Notes under the pieces: model-generated
Told to the model about the DNA's origin: nothing
The model's input: only the letters and a program-made list of their open reading frames with translations
The model's database searches: none
Translations under genes and position numbers: made by a program
Shown: positions 30,926-40,023 of the stretch, piece by piece
How the letters are laid out: each line of letters begins with the position of its first letter
Position numbering within the stretch: the stretch's first letter is position 1
Assembly: GCA_026396415.1 (NCBI GenBank)
Contig: JAPLWX010000038.1
Span: 1-58,148, forward strand
Length of the DNA stretch: 58,148 nt
Source of the DNA: Microcaldota archaeon
GTDB taxonomy: Archaea > Micrarchaeota > Micrarchaeia > Anstonellales > Anstonellaceae
Direction: 5' to 3'

Positions 30926-31918
30926 TCACTTTGAATTTAGCTTTGGATACTCTATTGGAATATCCCTGAATTGGTCGATTTTATAAATGTAGGTAGGCTC
31001 CACACGAGAGATAATGTCCGAGAACTTGTATTTCATCTCCTGGATGATTTTCCTGAAAGGCTCGCCGCGCTCCACCTCGATGTCAAGCACAAGGTCCCAA
31101 TTGCCAATCACGCGGAGATGGTGCACAATATTCGGGTGCAGCTGGCAGTAGGTGAAAAGCATTTTCTCCTTTTGGGAGGTGAGGTTTGCAAGCTTGAACA
31201 GGACGCGGTGGCGCGGCTTGCCCAGAAGCACGTGGTCGGGCAAGATGGTGTAGCTTTGGATGATGCCTACCTTCTCCAGCTTTTTGACGATGTTCTTGGC
31301 GGATATTTCTGAAATGCCGATTTTGCGCGCGATTTGCACCAGCGGAACGCGTGCATTGTAATTCACCATGGAAAGCACTTTCCGCTCGCTTTCTGAAAGC
31401 ATTTCTTCACGCACTTCGGCGCCGGTGAAAGCAGTGTATGCTTCCCTGGGCTGCTTTTTTTCCGCATCAATCAGGTAAGCGCGGTGGAATTGGGTGAAGC
31501 CGATGGGAATTGTGGTGTCGTATTCGCGGAAATTCTTTCCAAAGCGGTTGGAAAGCTCTGTGATGATGTCGCGCAGGTGGAATATCCCCTTGGCGCAGAT
31601 GGCAATTATGAGATCTGCGTATCCTTCGCCGCGCATTATGATGGGAATGAAACGGTGGCTATTGAGATAATCAAAAAGCTCCTTTTCCGATTCCTTGTCC
31701 ATATTCTGCAGCTTGAAGAAGTATAGCCCAAAGAAGTAGTCTGCCTTCCGGTACTCTATCATGGGCCAGCAGTACTGCAGCACGCCTGACTTTTGTAGGT
31801 TTTCCACCCTGTACTTGACAACCTGAGGGCTGGTTTTCAGCGTCTTGGCAATTGAGCTGTAGGACTGGCGCGAATCCTGGTCAAGTTCATAGAGGATTTT
31901 CCTGTCTGTCAAGTCCAT
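30926..31918 (-). CDS. Double Lrp/AsnC-family transcription regulator
   Basis: The protein has 330 residues with two helix-turn-helix domains: residues 1-50 (LTDRKILYELDQDSRQSYSSIAKTLKTSP) and about 175-220 (LSESERKVLSMVNYNARVPLVQIARKIGIS). Each is followed by a ligand-sensing alpha/beta RAM-like segment. This is a tandem duplication of the usual 150-residue Lrp unit. The promoter region is AT-rich and shared with the divergent 32018 gene, so control of that gene and self-control are likely. Lrp proteins sense amino acids, and the neighbour may act on one, but the ligand is unknown. Confidence 0.85.
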   Translation of the reverse strand: MDLTDRKILYELDQDSRQSYSSIAKTLKTSPQVVKYRVENLQKSGVLQYCWPMIEYRKADYFFGLYFFKLQNMDKESEKELFDYLNSHRFIPIIMRGEGYADLIIAICAKGIFHLRDIITELSNRFGKNFREYDTTIPIGFTQFHRAYLIDAEKKQPREAYTAFTGAEVREEMLSESERKVLSMVNYNARVPLVQIARKIGISEISAKNIVKKLEKVGIIQSYTILPDHVLLGKPRHRVLFKLANLTSQKEKMLFTYCQLHPNIVHHLRVIGNWDLVLDIEVERGEPFRKIIQEMKYKFSDIISRVEPTYIYKIDQFRDIPIEYPKLNSK

Positions 31919-32017
31919 AGTTTTAAATTATATAAGAAAAAGTATAAATAATTATGTTTTTTAAAGAAAATAACTCAGAGATTATAAATAGCTAAATTTG
32001 CATATTTGCTGCGGTGA
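31919..32017. promoter_or_regulatory. AT-rich divergent promoter between Lrp gene and 32018 gene
   Basis: The 99-bp gap is strikingly AT-rich. It holds TATA-like elements in both directions (AAATTATATAAG near 31924; GATTATAAATAG near 31980) and a run of T/A tracts. An Lrp-type dimer would favour such bendable DNA. No exact palindrome stands out. Confidence 0.5.
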
Positions 32018-32791
32018 ATGCAGGTGCAAAAAACAGGGGAAATAAGCAGCTTGATGACGGAGAGCGCAGCGCCAGCAGCAATAGCTCCGGGTCGTTCTCC
32101 GCAAGATGAGGTAGTCCGGAGAATGACCAGGAAGAAGCGCTGCAGGTTCCACGCAAAATATCCGGATAGGCTGAAAGGCGCCATCAGGCTCGCCATGGCA
32201 AAAAGGAAGCCGATTGGGCTTTTCATGCTCTGGGGTGTGTGGAAAAAAGGCGCTGTGGATGGCGCCGAGGCGGCTGCACTCGACATTATTGACGCAATGT
32301 TGCACGATGTGCAGGAGGTTTACCCGCCTGGCTTTCGCCTTACCATGGTAATGGCGGATACGCACGCTACACTTAATCTGATGGATAAAATGAGTGTGTA
32401 TGGCTATGATTCCTACATTGGCGCTTTTGAGAGGTATGCGCGCGCCAGGGGGCACACTGTTTTGAGGCTGAGTGAAGTGCTCGCGCGGGCTCATGCTGAG
32501 CCGGAAGGAGTGGAAGAGGGGCTTGCGCGCGTGCAGCAGAGCGATTACTGGCCCATACTTGTTGCATCGGCAGGCAAGTACTATGAGGGAGAGGACAAAG
32601 AGAATGGGGCAAGGGCATATGTTGAGCGTCGGCTTGCCGAGAAGCCAACCCTGGAGCGGGCTTTCAAGCAGGCAATTTTCATGACCTACAACGGCCCGCG
32701 CTACGATGTCCTTGCGCCTGACTTGCCAACCATTTACCCGATTGCCAACAGGAAACGGACGAACGAGAAGCCTTGGTTTGTGCTGGACTGA
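32018..32791 (+). CDS. Unassigned 257-residue protein, faint resemblance to PvcA/DIT1 fold
   Basis: The protein is soluble, with no membrane segment. The central part VYPPGFRLTMVMADTHATLNLMD...YIGAFERYARARGH has the pattern of the DIT1_PvcA (isocyanide synthase) family, in which a predicted strand is followed by an Asp-bearing loop, but the match is weak and I would not name an activity. N-terminal basic residues (MTRKKRCRFHAKYPDR) precede it. It is transcribed away from the Lrp regulator, which probably controls it, and lies 59 bp before the cysteine-rich array. It may belong to that transcript. Confidence 0.6.
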   Translation: MQVQKTGEISSLMTESAAPAAIAPGRSPQDEVVRRMTRKKRCRFHAKYPDRLKGAIRLAMAKRKPIGLFMLWGVWKKGAVDGAEAAALDIIDAMLHDVQEVYPPGFRLTMVMADTHATLNLMDKMSVYGYDSYIGAFERYARARGHTVLRLSEVLARAHAEPEGVEEGLARVQQSDYWPILVASAGKYYEGEDKENGARAYVERRLAEKPTLERAFKQAIFMTYNGPRYDVLAPDLPTIYPIANRKRTNEKPWFVLD

Positions 32792-32850
32792 TGGGCGCGG
32801 CTCCGTGCTCCCCTATTTTTAATATTTGACAGCAAAAGTGTGCCGATAAC

Positions 32851-34422
32851 ATGGACGCCGTGCTAGAAAGGCAGATGCAGAAGGACTGGGACGCTACCTG
32901 CCGGGTGCTGTTCGGCGCGGAGATGGGCAAGCTACATGATTTCCTTCCCTGGCTCTCTTACTACGCGCCGCCTTCATCGAAGAGGAAATCGCATGTTTCA
33001 GGAAAGGAGGTGGCGCTTGCCACCGACCGCTATCCGAAAAACGCGCGCTTCGTGTCTGCCGACGAGGTGGAGCACAACTGCAGCTATGCGCTGTCCATGA
33101 ACGACATAAAGGACATCGACTCGCTGAGACGCGCGCTTCTTGAAAAGTGCGAGTATTCAGGCAACAGGTTACTCGGCAACACCGCGTTTGCTGATTCGTC
33201 CGACCTCATCACGGATTCCCAGTACATTTATTCCTCGAACCAGATACAGAACTGCTCGCACGCCTGCGCGTCCACGCTCATACGCAGGGGGTGCAAATAC
33301 GCGTTCGGGTGCGTATGGCACGGCGAGTGCGAGTTTACCCTGAGAGTGGCAGGGGCGTACAATGTGAAACGATGCTTCGAGTCATTCATGGTCACGGATT
33401 CGACAGGCCTGGCGTTTTGCCATGCGTGCCTGAACTGCCATGACCTCATGTTCTGCTTCGGGCAGCAGAACGCCGGCTACAGGATAGGCAACATCCAGCT
33501 GGAAAAAACCAGGTATGCCCTGCTCAAGGCAAAGCTAATGTCCGAAATCGTTGAGCGGCTGGCGGAGGAAAAGGCGTTCCCGTCCTTGTTTGAGCTGGTC
33601 CCTGACACCCTCCCGAAAAGCATCCCGAAAATCAGCGTGAAGGAGGAAAAGGATGTGCAGAATGTCGATATTGTGAGAAAGGGGTTTGCCTCCACATACG
33701 GGATAATTTTCAAAAAGCCTCCAAAACATAAACTAGAGGAATATGCGGACTGGCTGGAGCAGGGCGCAGTCAGGGCGATTGCGATAAAGACGCCGTATGG
33801 GCGGGAATCCTACATACCCGAGAACTTTTCCATGTATTCAATGATGCCGCGCTCCAGGCTGGTATCGGTACCGGAAATAATGGAAATCGGCAAGCATGAG
33901 ATGCCTTCAAGCTGCCTGGAGGGGCTCGAGGGGATGTTTGCCGCAATGAAGGACAGCTTTTTCTTCACAGGGGAGTTTTACAGCGGCAAGAGCAGGAATG
34001 CAGCCACGACGCCGTGCGTGTTCAATGCCGTGAACACCTACAAGGGATTTGACGCCACAAATGCGGAAAACACCGCTTATGCCACGCTTGCGCTCAATTC
34101 AAAATACACATATGGCGGCAACTGGACGCTGGAGTCGGAGTTCTGCATAAAGTGCTACAACTCCAATTTCCTTGCGCGCTGCCTGGAGATGGACGGCTGC
34201 ACTAAGTGCGCTGATTCTTACTTCTGCCACAACTGCGAAGGATTGACGGATTGCATGTTCTGCTTCAACATGAAAGGCGCGCGCCACTGCATCGCAAACA
34301 CGCAGCTTTCCCGCGAGGAATACATAAAAGCGCGCGATGCCATACTAGCAAAGCTCTCGGATGAGCTTGACAGCACGCGCGGGCTGAAGATGAGCATCTA
34401 CAACATCGGGGCGAAGGGATGA
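32851..34422 (+). CDS. Cysteine-rich duplicated repeat protein, copy 1 of 6
   Basis: The protein has 523 residues, about 26 of them cysteine by my count. It has two homologous halves, each starting with a short helical segment (CRVLFGAEMGKLHDFLPWL; YGIIFKKPPKHKLEEYADWL). Each half continues with short serine/asparagine/cysteine-rich repeats that look like the coils of a beta-solenoid and closes with a cysteine core (FCHACLNCHDLMFCF; CTKCADSYFCHNCEGLTDC) and a helix. The C terminus is SIYNIGAKG. No signal peptide or membrane segment, so intracellular. First of a tandem family. Cysteine spacing suggests metal binding; function unknown. Similar CxNCxDCxxC solenoid proteins occur in candidate-phyla bacteria, from memory. 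Confidence 0.75.
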   Translation: MDAVLERQMQKDWDATCRVLFGAEMGKLHDFLPWLSYYAPPSSKRKSHVSGKEVALATDRYPKNARFVSADEVEHNCSYALSMNDIKDIDSLRRALLEKCEYSGNRLLGNTAFADSSDLITDSQYIYSSNQIQNCSHACASTLIRRGCKYAFGCVWHGECEFTLRVAGAYNVKRCFESFMVTDSTGLAFCHACLNCHDLMFCFGQQNAGYRIGNIQLEKTRYALLKAKLMSEIVERLAEEKAFPSLFELVPDTLPKSIPKISVKEEKDVQNVDIVRKGFASTYGIIFKKPPKHKLEEYADWLEQGAVRAIAIKTPYGRESYIPENFSMYSMMPRSRLVSVPEIMEIGKHEMPSSCLEGLEGMFAAMKDSFFFTGEFYSGKSRNAATTPCVFNAVNTYKGFDATNAENTAYATLALNSKYTYGGNWTLESEFCIKCYNSNFLARCLEMDGCTKCADSYFCHNCEGLTDCMFCFNMKGARHCIANTQLSREEYIKARDAILAKLSDELDSTRGLKMSIYNIGAKG

Positions 34423-34478
34423 GCGAGGAACAGGGCGAGATAAACTGGAAGTTCATGAATACGGATTGAGGTTCTTGC

Positions 34479-36083
34479 ATGGATAAAAATGACCAATCGG
34501 AAACCTACTTCGAGCTCAATAGGAGATGGAACACCCTTTGCAGGACAATCTTTGGAGAAGAGATAGGGGACATGAAAGAATATGGCGGATGGCTTGCGGA
34601 AAACACTCTGCCCCTTTTTGCCAGGAAATCCGGTTCGTCCGGCAAGGAGGTGGCATTCGTATTGCCATATTATCCAAAAGAGGCCAATTTTGCCTCGCTG
34701 GACGAGGTGGACTTCAACAGGAAGTTCGGGCAGCTGTCAATAAACGAAGTGAAGGACATTGATTCGGTCATTGGGGCGGTTTCGGAAAGGGCTTGCTATT
34801 CAGGCAACATTGTCCTTGGGAATTCGAAGTTCGTGGATGGGAGCGCAGACATCATTGACAGCTTCTACATCTACCGCTCTGCGCAAATCAGCTTCTCGAA
34901 ATACGTTGCTTATGGATACAATATGGAATATGCGGAAGGCGTCTTTGGGACAATAAACCACGGGCACTGCAACAATTCCATAAGGATATCAGATTCCAAC
35001 TTCCTCAGCCGCTGCTTTGAGACGTATGGCTCTGAGCAAAGCTCTGATTTATTCTATTCCCACAAGCTCTTCAACTGCAGAAACTGCCTTTTCTCATTCA
35101 ACCTGAGGAATGCAAGGAACGCCATAGGCAATCTCCAGCTCCAGCCGGAAAAATATGCAGAACTCAAAAAGAAGCTTCTGTCTGAAATGGCAGGGATTCT
35201 CAGGAAAGAAAGAAAACTGCCAAGCCTGCTTCAGATGGTTGGCGGCTCTGAGCCGGACCTGCGCGCCCTTTCAGCCCTTCGGCAGAAGCTTGAGCCGCTC
35301 CGGAAAAAGGAACAAAGGCAGGACGTGATTGAGGACGCGTTCGAAAAAACAACCGCGGTTGTCCTTGGAAAAGGCCTTAAGGGCGTGGAAAGGTACGGGG
35401 CATACCTTCGTGAATACACGCGGAAAACCGTGCAATGCAACTCCGCGATGAGCGGTGAGCAGATAACGGTTGCGGACTACGCCCGCTATATGGATTACCC
35501 GAAAAACAGGCTTTTGACCGAGCAGGAGGCGGAGCTGGCCGGTAAATCGTTCAAAATCAGCACTGAAGAACTCAATGAGCTTGATTTGGCCAAGGCTGGC
35601 AAACTGATTGGCAAAATCGCCTATTTCCATCCAGGATTTGACCATGGGAAGCTTTCTAATATCATTGACAGCCAGGTAAACCTGGATGCGGTGAATTGCT
35701 TCAAAGGCATACTCAACCTTTATTCGAAAAACTGCGCCTACAACTTCTACACCCTTGAGTCCGAGTCGGTTTTCGGCTGCAATTCCATCAGAAAATCGAA
35801 TTTCGTGATGCGCTGTTTCCTGTCTGCAAACCTCTCAAGATGCTTCGAGGTCGATTCCAGCCGCCAGTGCTCTGACTGCTATTTCTGCCACAACTGCGAG
35901 AATGTCCATGATTCCATGTTCTGCTTCAACGTGAAGAACAAGTGGAACGCAATCGGCAACGTGGAATACCCGAAGGAGAAGTATGCCGAGGCGAAGCAGG
36001 CGCTTCTTTCGCAAATCGCCCAGAAGCTTGAGAAGGACAAGAAACTGGGCATGAGCATCTACAACATCGGGGCGAGGAAATGA
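34479..36083 (+). CDS. Cysteine-rich duplicated repeat protein, copy 2 of 6
   Basis: The protein has 534 residues with the same two-half plan as copy 1. Half 1 holds INEVKDIDSVIGAVSERACYSGNIVLGNSKFV and RNCLFSFNLRNARNAIGN, with fewer cysteines in its core. Half 2 ends with CSDCYFCHNCENVHDSMF and FNVKNKWNAIGN, then SIYNIGARK. The repeated phrase Y/C-x-G-N-x-V-L-G-N-S-K-Y/F-V marks the first solenoid turn. The gap to copy 1 is 56 bp, enough for an internal promoter, and the stop overlaps copy 3 by 4 nt. The weaker N-terminal core suggests the halves have different tasks. Confidence 0.75.
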   Translation: MDKNDQSETYFELNRRWNTLCRTIFGEEIGDMKEYGGWLAENTLPLFARKSGSSGKEVAFVLPYYPKEANFASLDEVDFNRKFGQLSINEVKDIDSVIGAVSERACYSGNIVLGNSKFVDGSADIIDSFYIYRSAQISFSKYVAYGYNMEYAEGVFGTINHGHCNNSIRISDSNFLSRCFETYGSEQSSDLFYSHKLFNCRNCLFSFNLRNARNAIGNLQLQPEKYAELKKKLLSEMAGILRKERKLPSLLQMVGGSEPDLRALSALRQKLEPLRKKEQRQDVIEDAFEKTTAVVLGKGLKGVERYGAYLREYTRKTVQCNSAMSGEQITVADYARYMDYPKNRLLTEQEAELAGKSFKISTEELNELDLAKAGKLIGKIAYFHPGFDHGKLSNIIDSQVNLDAVNCFKGILNLYSKNCAYNFYTLESESVFGCNSIRKSNFVMRCFLSANLSRCFEVDSSRQCSDCYFCHNCENVHDSMFCFNVKNKWNAIGNVEYPKEKYAEAKQALLSQIAQKLEKDKKLGMSIYNIGARK

Positions 36084-37678
36084 GCGAACTTTCAGATGTG
36101 CTTGAAAGGAAATGGGGCTCCACGTGCAAATTGGTTTTCGGGGAGCCCATAGGCCCGCTGGAAGATTATGCAGCATGGCTTTCTGAGATGGCAGGCGCTG
36201 TCTTTACCAGGAGCTCATCAGTGTCAGGCAAGGAAGTCTCGTTTTCTGTTGACGACTATGCCAAATCCGCCAAGGCAATGGGATTTGAGGAAAACGACTT
36301 TGCCGCGAAGTTCCAGCCCATATCAATCAATGACATAAAGGATATAGATTCGCTTGCGCGCGCGGTTTCAGAGCGGGCGGTCTATACAGGCAACATCGTG
36401 CTTGGCAATTCCAAGTACGTTGAGAGAAGCTCAAATGTTTCAGACAGCTTCTACGTCTCATCATCAAGCCAGGTGGGAGATTCAAAATACATTGCTTACG
36501 ACAGCATGGCGCGCCTGTGCGATTCGGTCTTCGGATGCGCCATGCCCGGCGACTCGGAATACATCGTGCGCTGCAACGACACCTACAAGACGCGCCGCTG
36601 CTTCGAGATATGGATGACTGCAAACAGCGCGGACTGCTACTATTCGTTTGCCCTGAACAACTGCTCCGACTGCATCTTCTGCTTCAACTCCCGCTCCGCA
36701 AGGCATGCAATAGGGAACACAAAACTCCCGCGTGAGAAGTATTCCGAAATAAAATCCAGGCTGCTTTCGCAGATGAGGGACGAGCTGGGAAGGAAAAAGA
36801 GGCTGCCCTCCCTTCTTGACATCGTGGCAAAGGCCAAGGACACCAGGGAGGAAAGCAGGGCGCTTCTTGAGGGAAGATTCACCCCTGGAAAGCGGGAAAA
36901 GAAAGACATGCAGCCCATGGAGGATGCGTTTTCCCATGCCTCGTCCATTGTGCTTGGGAGGGAGCTGCGCGGCATTTCTGCATATTCCCCCTGGCTCAAG
37001 TCCCATGTGAAGGAAAGCGAGAAGAGGAAATCAGTCCTTACCGGCAGGGAAATATTCGTGGGCGGGTATGCCAATTACCTCGACATTCCAAAGGACAGGA
37101 CTGTGCTTGAGGACGAGGCTTTCAGGCTGGACGAGCTCCGCCCTTCCATTTCCGGGCTGGAGGGCATCACGCTCCAAAACGCGCACGAGCGCATAGGCGG
37201 AGTTGCCTACTTTGCGCTGGAATTCCAGGCTGCGGCAAGCAGGAACATGGTGGACTGCATGGCCTATGCGAACAGCGTGAACTGCTTCTGCACCTTCCCC
37301 TGCAATGAGGCGAAGGACTCTGCGGTGGACTTCTGGCCGCGAAGCTCGGAGCATGTTTTCGGCTGCGGCATAATCTTCGACTCCAACTTCTGCTTCAAGT
37401 GCCACCAGTCGGTGAAGCTGCAGCGCTGTTTTGAGTGCGACTCGTGCCGCGACTGCTCTGACTCGTACTTCTGCCACAACGCCGAGAATTGCCATGATTG
37501 CATGTTCTGCTTCAATGTGAAGAACATGAAGTATGCGATAGGCAATGTTGAGATGGGAAAGGAAGAATACGCGCGCGTGAAGAAGATGCTCCTTGCAGAG
37601 ATTGGCGCGAAGCTTGAGAAGGATAAAAAGCTGGAGTGGAATATCTACAACATCGGTGCATCGCATGGCAAGAAGTGA
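36080..37678 (+). CDS. Cysteine-rich duplicated repeat protein, copy 3 of 6
   Basis: The protein has 532 residues. Half 1: YTGNIVLGNSKYVERSSNVSDSFYVSSSS, CNDTYKTRRCFEIW, CSDCIFCFNSRSARHAIGN. Half 2: the signature AHERIGGVAYFALEF, WPRSSEHVFGCG, LQRCFECDSCRDCSDSYF and NCHDCMFCFNVKN. R-C-F-E occurs in both halves and is conserved across copies, as is A-x-E-x-I-G-x-I/V. It starts inside the stop of copy 2 (ATGA) and overlaps copy 4 by 14 nt, so copies 2-4 are tightly coupled in translation. The sequence shows no catalytic motif I recognise. Confidence 0.75.
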   Translation: MSELSDVLERKWGSTCKLVFGEPIGPLEDYAAWLSEMAGAVFTRSSSVSGKEVSFSVDDYAKSAKAMGFEENDFAAKFQPISINDIKDIDSLARAVSERAVYTGNIVLGNSKYVERSSNVSDSFYVSSSSQVGDSKYIAYDSMARLCDSVFGCAMPGDSEYIVRCNDTYKTRRCFEIWMTANSADCYYSFALNNCSDCIFCFNSRSARHAIGNTKLPREKYSEIKSRLLSQMRDELGRKKRLPSLLDIVAKAKDTREESRALLEGRFTPGKREKKDMQPMEDAFSHASSIVLGRELRGISAYSPWLKSHVKESEKRKSVLTGREIFVGGYANYLDIPKDRTVLEDEAFRLDELRPSISGLEGITLQNAHERIGGVAYFALEFQAAASRNMVDCMAYANSVNCFCTFPCNEAKDSAVDFWPRSSEHVFGCGIIFDSNFCFKCHQSVKLQRCFECDSCRDCSDSYFCHNAENCHDCMFCFNVKNMKYAIGNVEMGKEEYARVKKMLLAEIGAKLEKDKKLEWNIYNIGASHGKK

Positions 37679-39248
37679 AACCCTTGAGGCATTGAACAGG
37701 CGCTTCAAAGGCGCGTGCAAGATACTGCTCAAATCAGAGGTTGGCGATATCTGGGAGTTTGACGATTACCTTGACGGCATGATTGAGGTGAACAGGCACG
37801 AAAAGTCGCATGTTTCCGGCAAGGACGTGGTGCTGGGCATAAAGGAGTATGCTGCAGATGCGCGGTTCGTAAGCTACGACGAGATAGACTACGGGAAAAA
37901 ATACGCCCCTGTGCCGCTTGCAGGGGCAGCGGGCATTGATTCGCTTGTCAGCGCGCTTTTGGGCAGGTTCGCATACGCAGGCAACCTTGTCATCGGGAAA
38001 TCCAGCCACGTAGAGAGGAGCGCGAATATTTCAGACAGCCACTTTGTCTATGACTCTGCGCTCTACGGGGACTGCAAGTACATGTACAAGAGCACGCTGG
38101 GAAGGCTGAATGAGGATTTATTCGGCTCGCACGGGTGCGGGGAGTCGCAGTTCTGCATACGCTGCACGCAGACATACAGGGACAGACGCTGCTTCGAGGC
38201 GTGGATGACGCAGAACTGCGCCGATGTCTACTACTCTTTCAACCTTGATTTCTGCTCGGAATGCATGTTCTGCTTCAATTTGAGGAACAGGCACCACTGT
38301 ATAGGCAATGTGCAGCTTGAGCCTGAGGAATACTTCAAGGTGAAGGAAAGGCTGCTTGCCGAGATGGCGCAGATGCTCAAGCGCGACAAGGCGCTTCCCT
38401 CGCTTGTTGAAATATTGGCAAGGAGCAGCTGGAGCAAGCCGAAAATTCCCGACATCCCAGGCACAAACCAAGGCGGGGGAAAAGTTGAGGTGGAGCGGGA
38501 GTTTTCAAAGACAACAAAGCTTGTCCTGGGCACGGAGCTTCGCGGCATTGACAGCTACAGGGAATGGCTGCTGGAGCACACGCACACGATTTTGAGGCTC
38601 AAGTCAGCGGCAAGCGGCAAGGATGTGCTTTTCCTGCCCTTTGTGGTCGCCCTGCCCAAGCTTCCTGACAACCGCCTGCTCACCATGGAGGAGGCGCTGT
38701 GGCTGGGAGAGCACTCCGCCATAAGCCAGCAGGAGGCGAAAAGCATAAGCATGGCAAATGCGCATGAGCGCATAGGCGGCATTGGCTTTTTCCCAATCGA
38801 GTTCTGGGAGGGGAAAAATGCATTCGTGACAGATTCCTACATGTCGCTCCATACCTCGTACTGCTACCTCACCTCGGCAATGGTGGAGGCGAAATACTGC
38901 GCGTGCGGCATGTGGCCCAGGACTTCAGAGCACTGCTTCGGATTCGATTCGCTTTTGGACTGCAGCTTCTGCGTCAAGTGCTACAACTCGCAGAAGCTCC
39001 AGCGCTGCTTTGAGTGCGATTCCTGCAATTCATCTTCAGACTGCTACTTTTGCCACAACGTTGAGAACTGCCATGACTGCCTGTTTTGCTTCAACGTGAA
39101 GAACTTGAAATATGCTGTGGGCAATGTAGAGGTCGGCAAGGAGGAGTATGCGCGCGTGAAGAGGATGGTGCAAGACGAAATTGCGGCAAAAGTCGCGAAG
39201 GAGAAGAAGCTGGCGTGGAGCATTTACGGCATAGGGGCGAGGAAATGA
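37665..39248 (+). CDS. Cysteine-rich duplicated repeat protein, copy 4 of 6
   Basis: The protein has 527 residues from ATG 37665 (MARSETLEALNRRFKGACKILL). A longer frame back to 37593 lies inside copy 3 and is rejected. Half 1 holds SHFVYDSALYGDCKYMYKS and CSECMFCFNLRNRHHCIGN; half 2 holds AHERIGGIGFFPIEF, LQRCFECDSCNSSSDCYF and NCHDCLFCFNVKNLKYAVGN, ending SIYGIGARK. It is closest to copy 3 in the C-terminal core, which points to a recent duplication. The stop overlaps the start of the Bat-type regulator gene by 4 nt. Confidence 0.75.
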   Translation: MARSETLEALNRRFKGACKILLKSEVGDIWEFDDYLDGMIEVNRHEKSHVSGKDVVLGIKEYAADARFVSYDEIDYGKKYAPVPLAGAAGIDSLVSALLGRFAYAGNLVIGKSSHVERSANISDSHFVYDSALYGDCKYMYKSTLGRLNEDLFGSHGCGESQFCIRCTQTYRDRRCFEAWMTQNCADVYYSFNLDFCSECMFCFNLRNRHHCIGNVQLEPEEYFKVKERLLAEMAQMLKRDKALPSLVEILARSSWSKPKIPDIPGTNQGGGKVEVEREFSKTTKLVLGTELRGIDSYREWLLEHTHTILRLKSAASGKDVLFLPFVVALPKLPDNRLLTMEEALWLGEHSAISQQEAKSISMANAHERIGGIGFFPIEFWEGKNAFVTDSYMSLHTSYCYLTSAMVEAKYCACGMWPRTSEHCFGFDSLLDCSFCVKCYNSQKLQRCFECDSCNSSSDCYFCHNVENCHDCLFCFNVKNLKYAVGNVEVGKEEYARVKRMVQDEIAAKVAKEKKLAWSIYGIGARK

Positions 39249-39973
39249 GCCGCGAGCAGGACGAGATAAACCGGAAGTGGAAGGAAAAGAAGGTCAAAGC
39301 CGCCACCATAGGCTTCTACCACCAGAATTGCCAGACCAGCATATCCACCGAGAAGTTCCCGCACATCAGGCTGGACGAGGTGAGCCCGGTCGTCTATCTT
39401 GACCGGAAACCGGGCAAATATGATTATCTTCTTATGTGGAATGTCAGGGCGGAGAAGCCCTCCGAAGTTGATGAGTACCTCACATATGTCAAGCGCCACA
39501 ATGACACGAAAAGGCTCACTGTGCTTGAGAAGTCGGGCAGCCAGGCGCTCATTCTCCTGAATGCCTACATGCCCTCTTCGAGCTATGAAAAGGTGCTGCA
39601 GAGCGGCACGATATCCACCTCGCCGGTCCTTGCCAAGGACGGGTTTGAGACTTACAATGTCGTTTCGCCAGACCCCAAGGGCATAAAGAAGCTCGCGCAC
39701 GAGCTGGAAGCCATTGGCGACGTGAAGATAATGCGCGTGGGCGATTACCGGAGCGAGATAACCGGGCCGTCGCTCACGGACAAGCAGAAGGACGCGCTTG
39801 CGGTCGCGCTCATGAGCGGCTACTACTCCTGGCCGCGCGGCGTGGGGCTGGTACAGCTTGCGCAGGCTGCCAAAATCTCGCGCAGAAGCATGCAGGAGAG
39901 GCTGAGGCGTGCGGAGGCAAAGTTGTTCCCGCACCTCGTGAAGGGCTATCTTGAGAAAAGCGGCAAGAAATAG
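39245..39973 (+). CDS. Bat-type (HTH_10) transcription regulator inside the array
   Basis: The protein has 242 residues from ATG 39245. The C terminus LTDKQKDALAVALMSGYYSWPRGVGLVQLAQAAKISRRSMQERLRRAEAKLF is the bacterio-opsin-activator HTH domain found in archaeal regulators. The first 170 residues (KAATIGFYHQNCQTSISTEKFP...DYLLMWNVRAEKPSEVDEYL) would be a sensor domain of unknown ligand. The start overlaps copy 4 (ATGA), so regulator and array proteins are made together. Control of the array is likely but inferred. Three cysteine-rich genes precede it with tight coupling and two follow. Confidence 0.85.
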   Translation: MSREQDEINRKWKEKKVKAATIGFYHQNCQTSISTEKFPHIRLDEVSPVVYLDRKPGKYDYLLMWNVRAEKPSEVDEYLTYVKRHNDTKRLTVLEKSGSQALILLNAYMPSSSYEKVLQSGTISTSPVLAKDGFETYNVVSPDPKGIKKLAHELEAIGDVKIMRVGDYRSEITGPSLTDKQKDALAVALMSGYYSWPRGVGLVQLAQAAKISRRSMQERLRRAEAKLFPHLVKGYLEKSGKK

Positions 39974-40023
39974 GGCATATGCCCAATAAAGCATTAAGTT
40001 GGACAGAGGGCATAATTTGCGAT

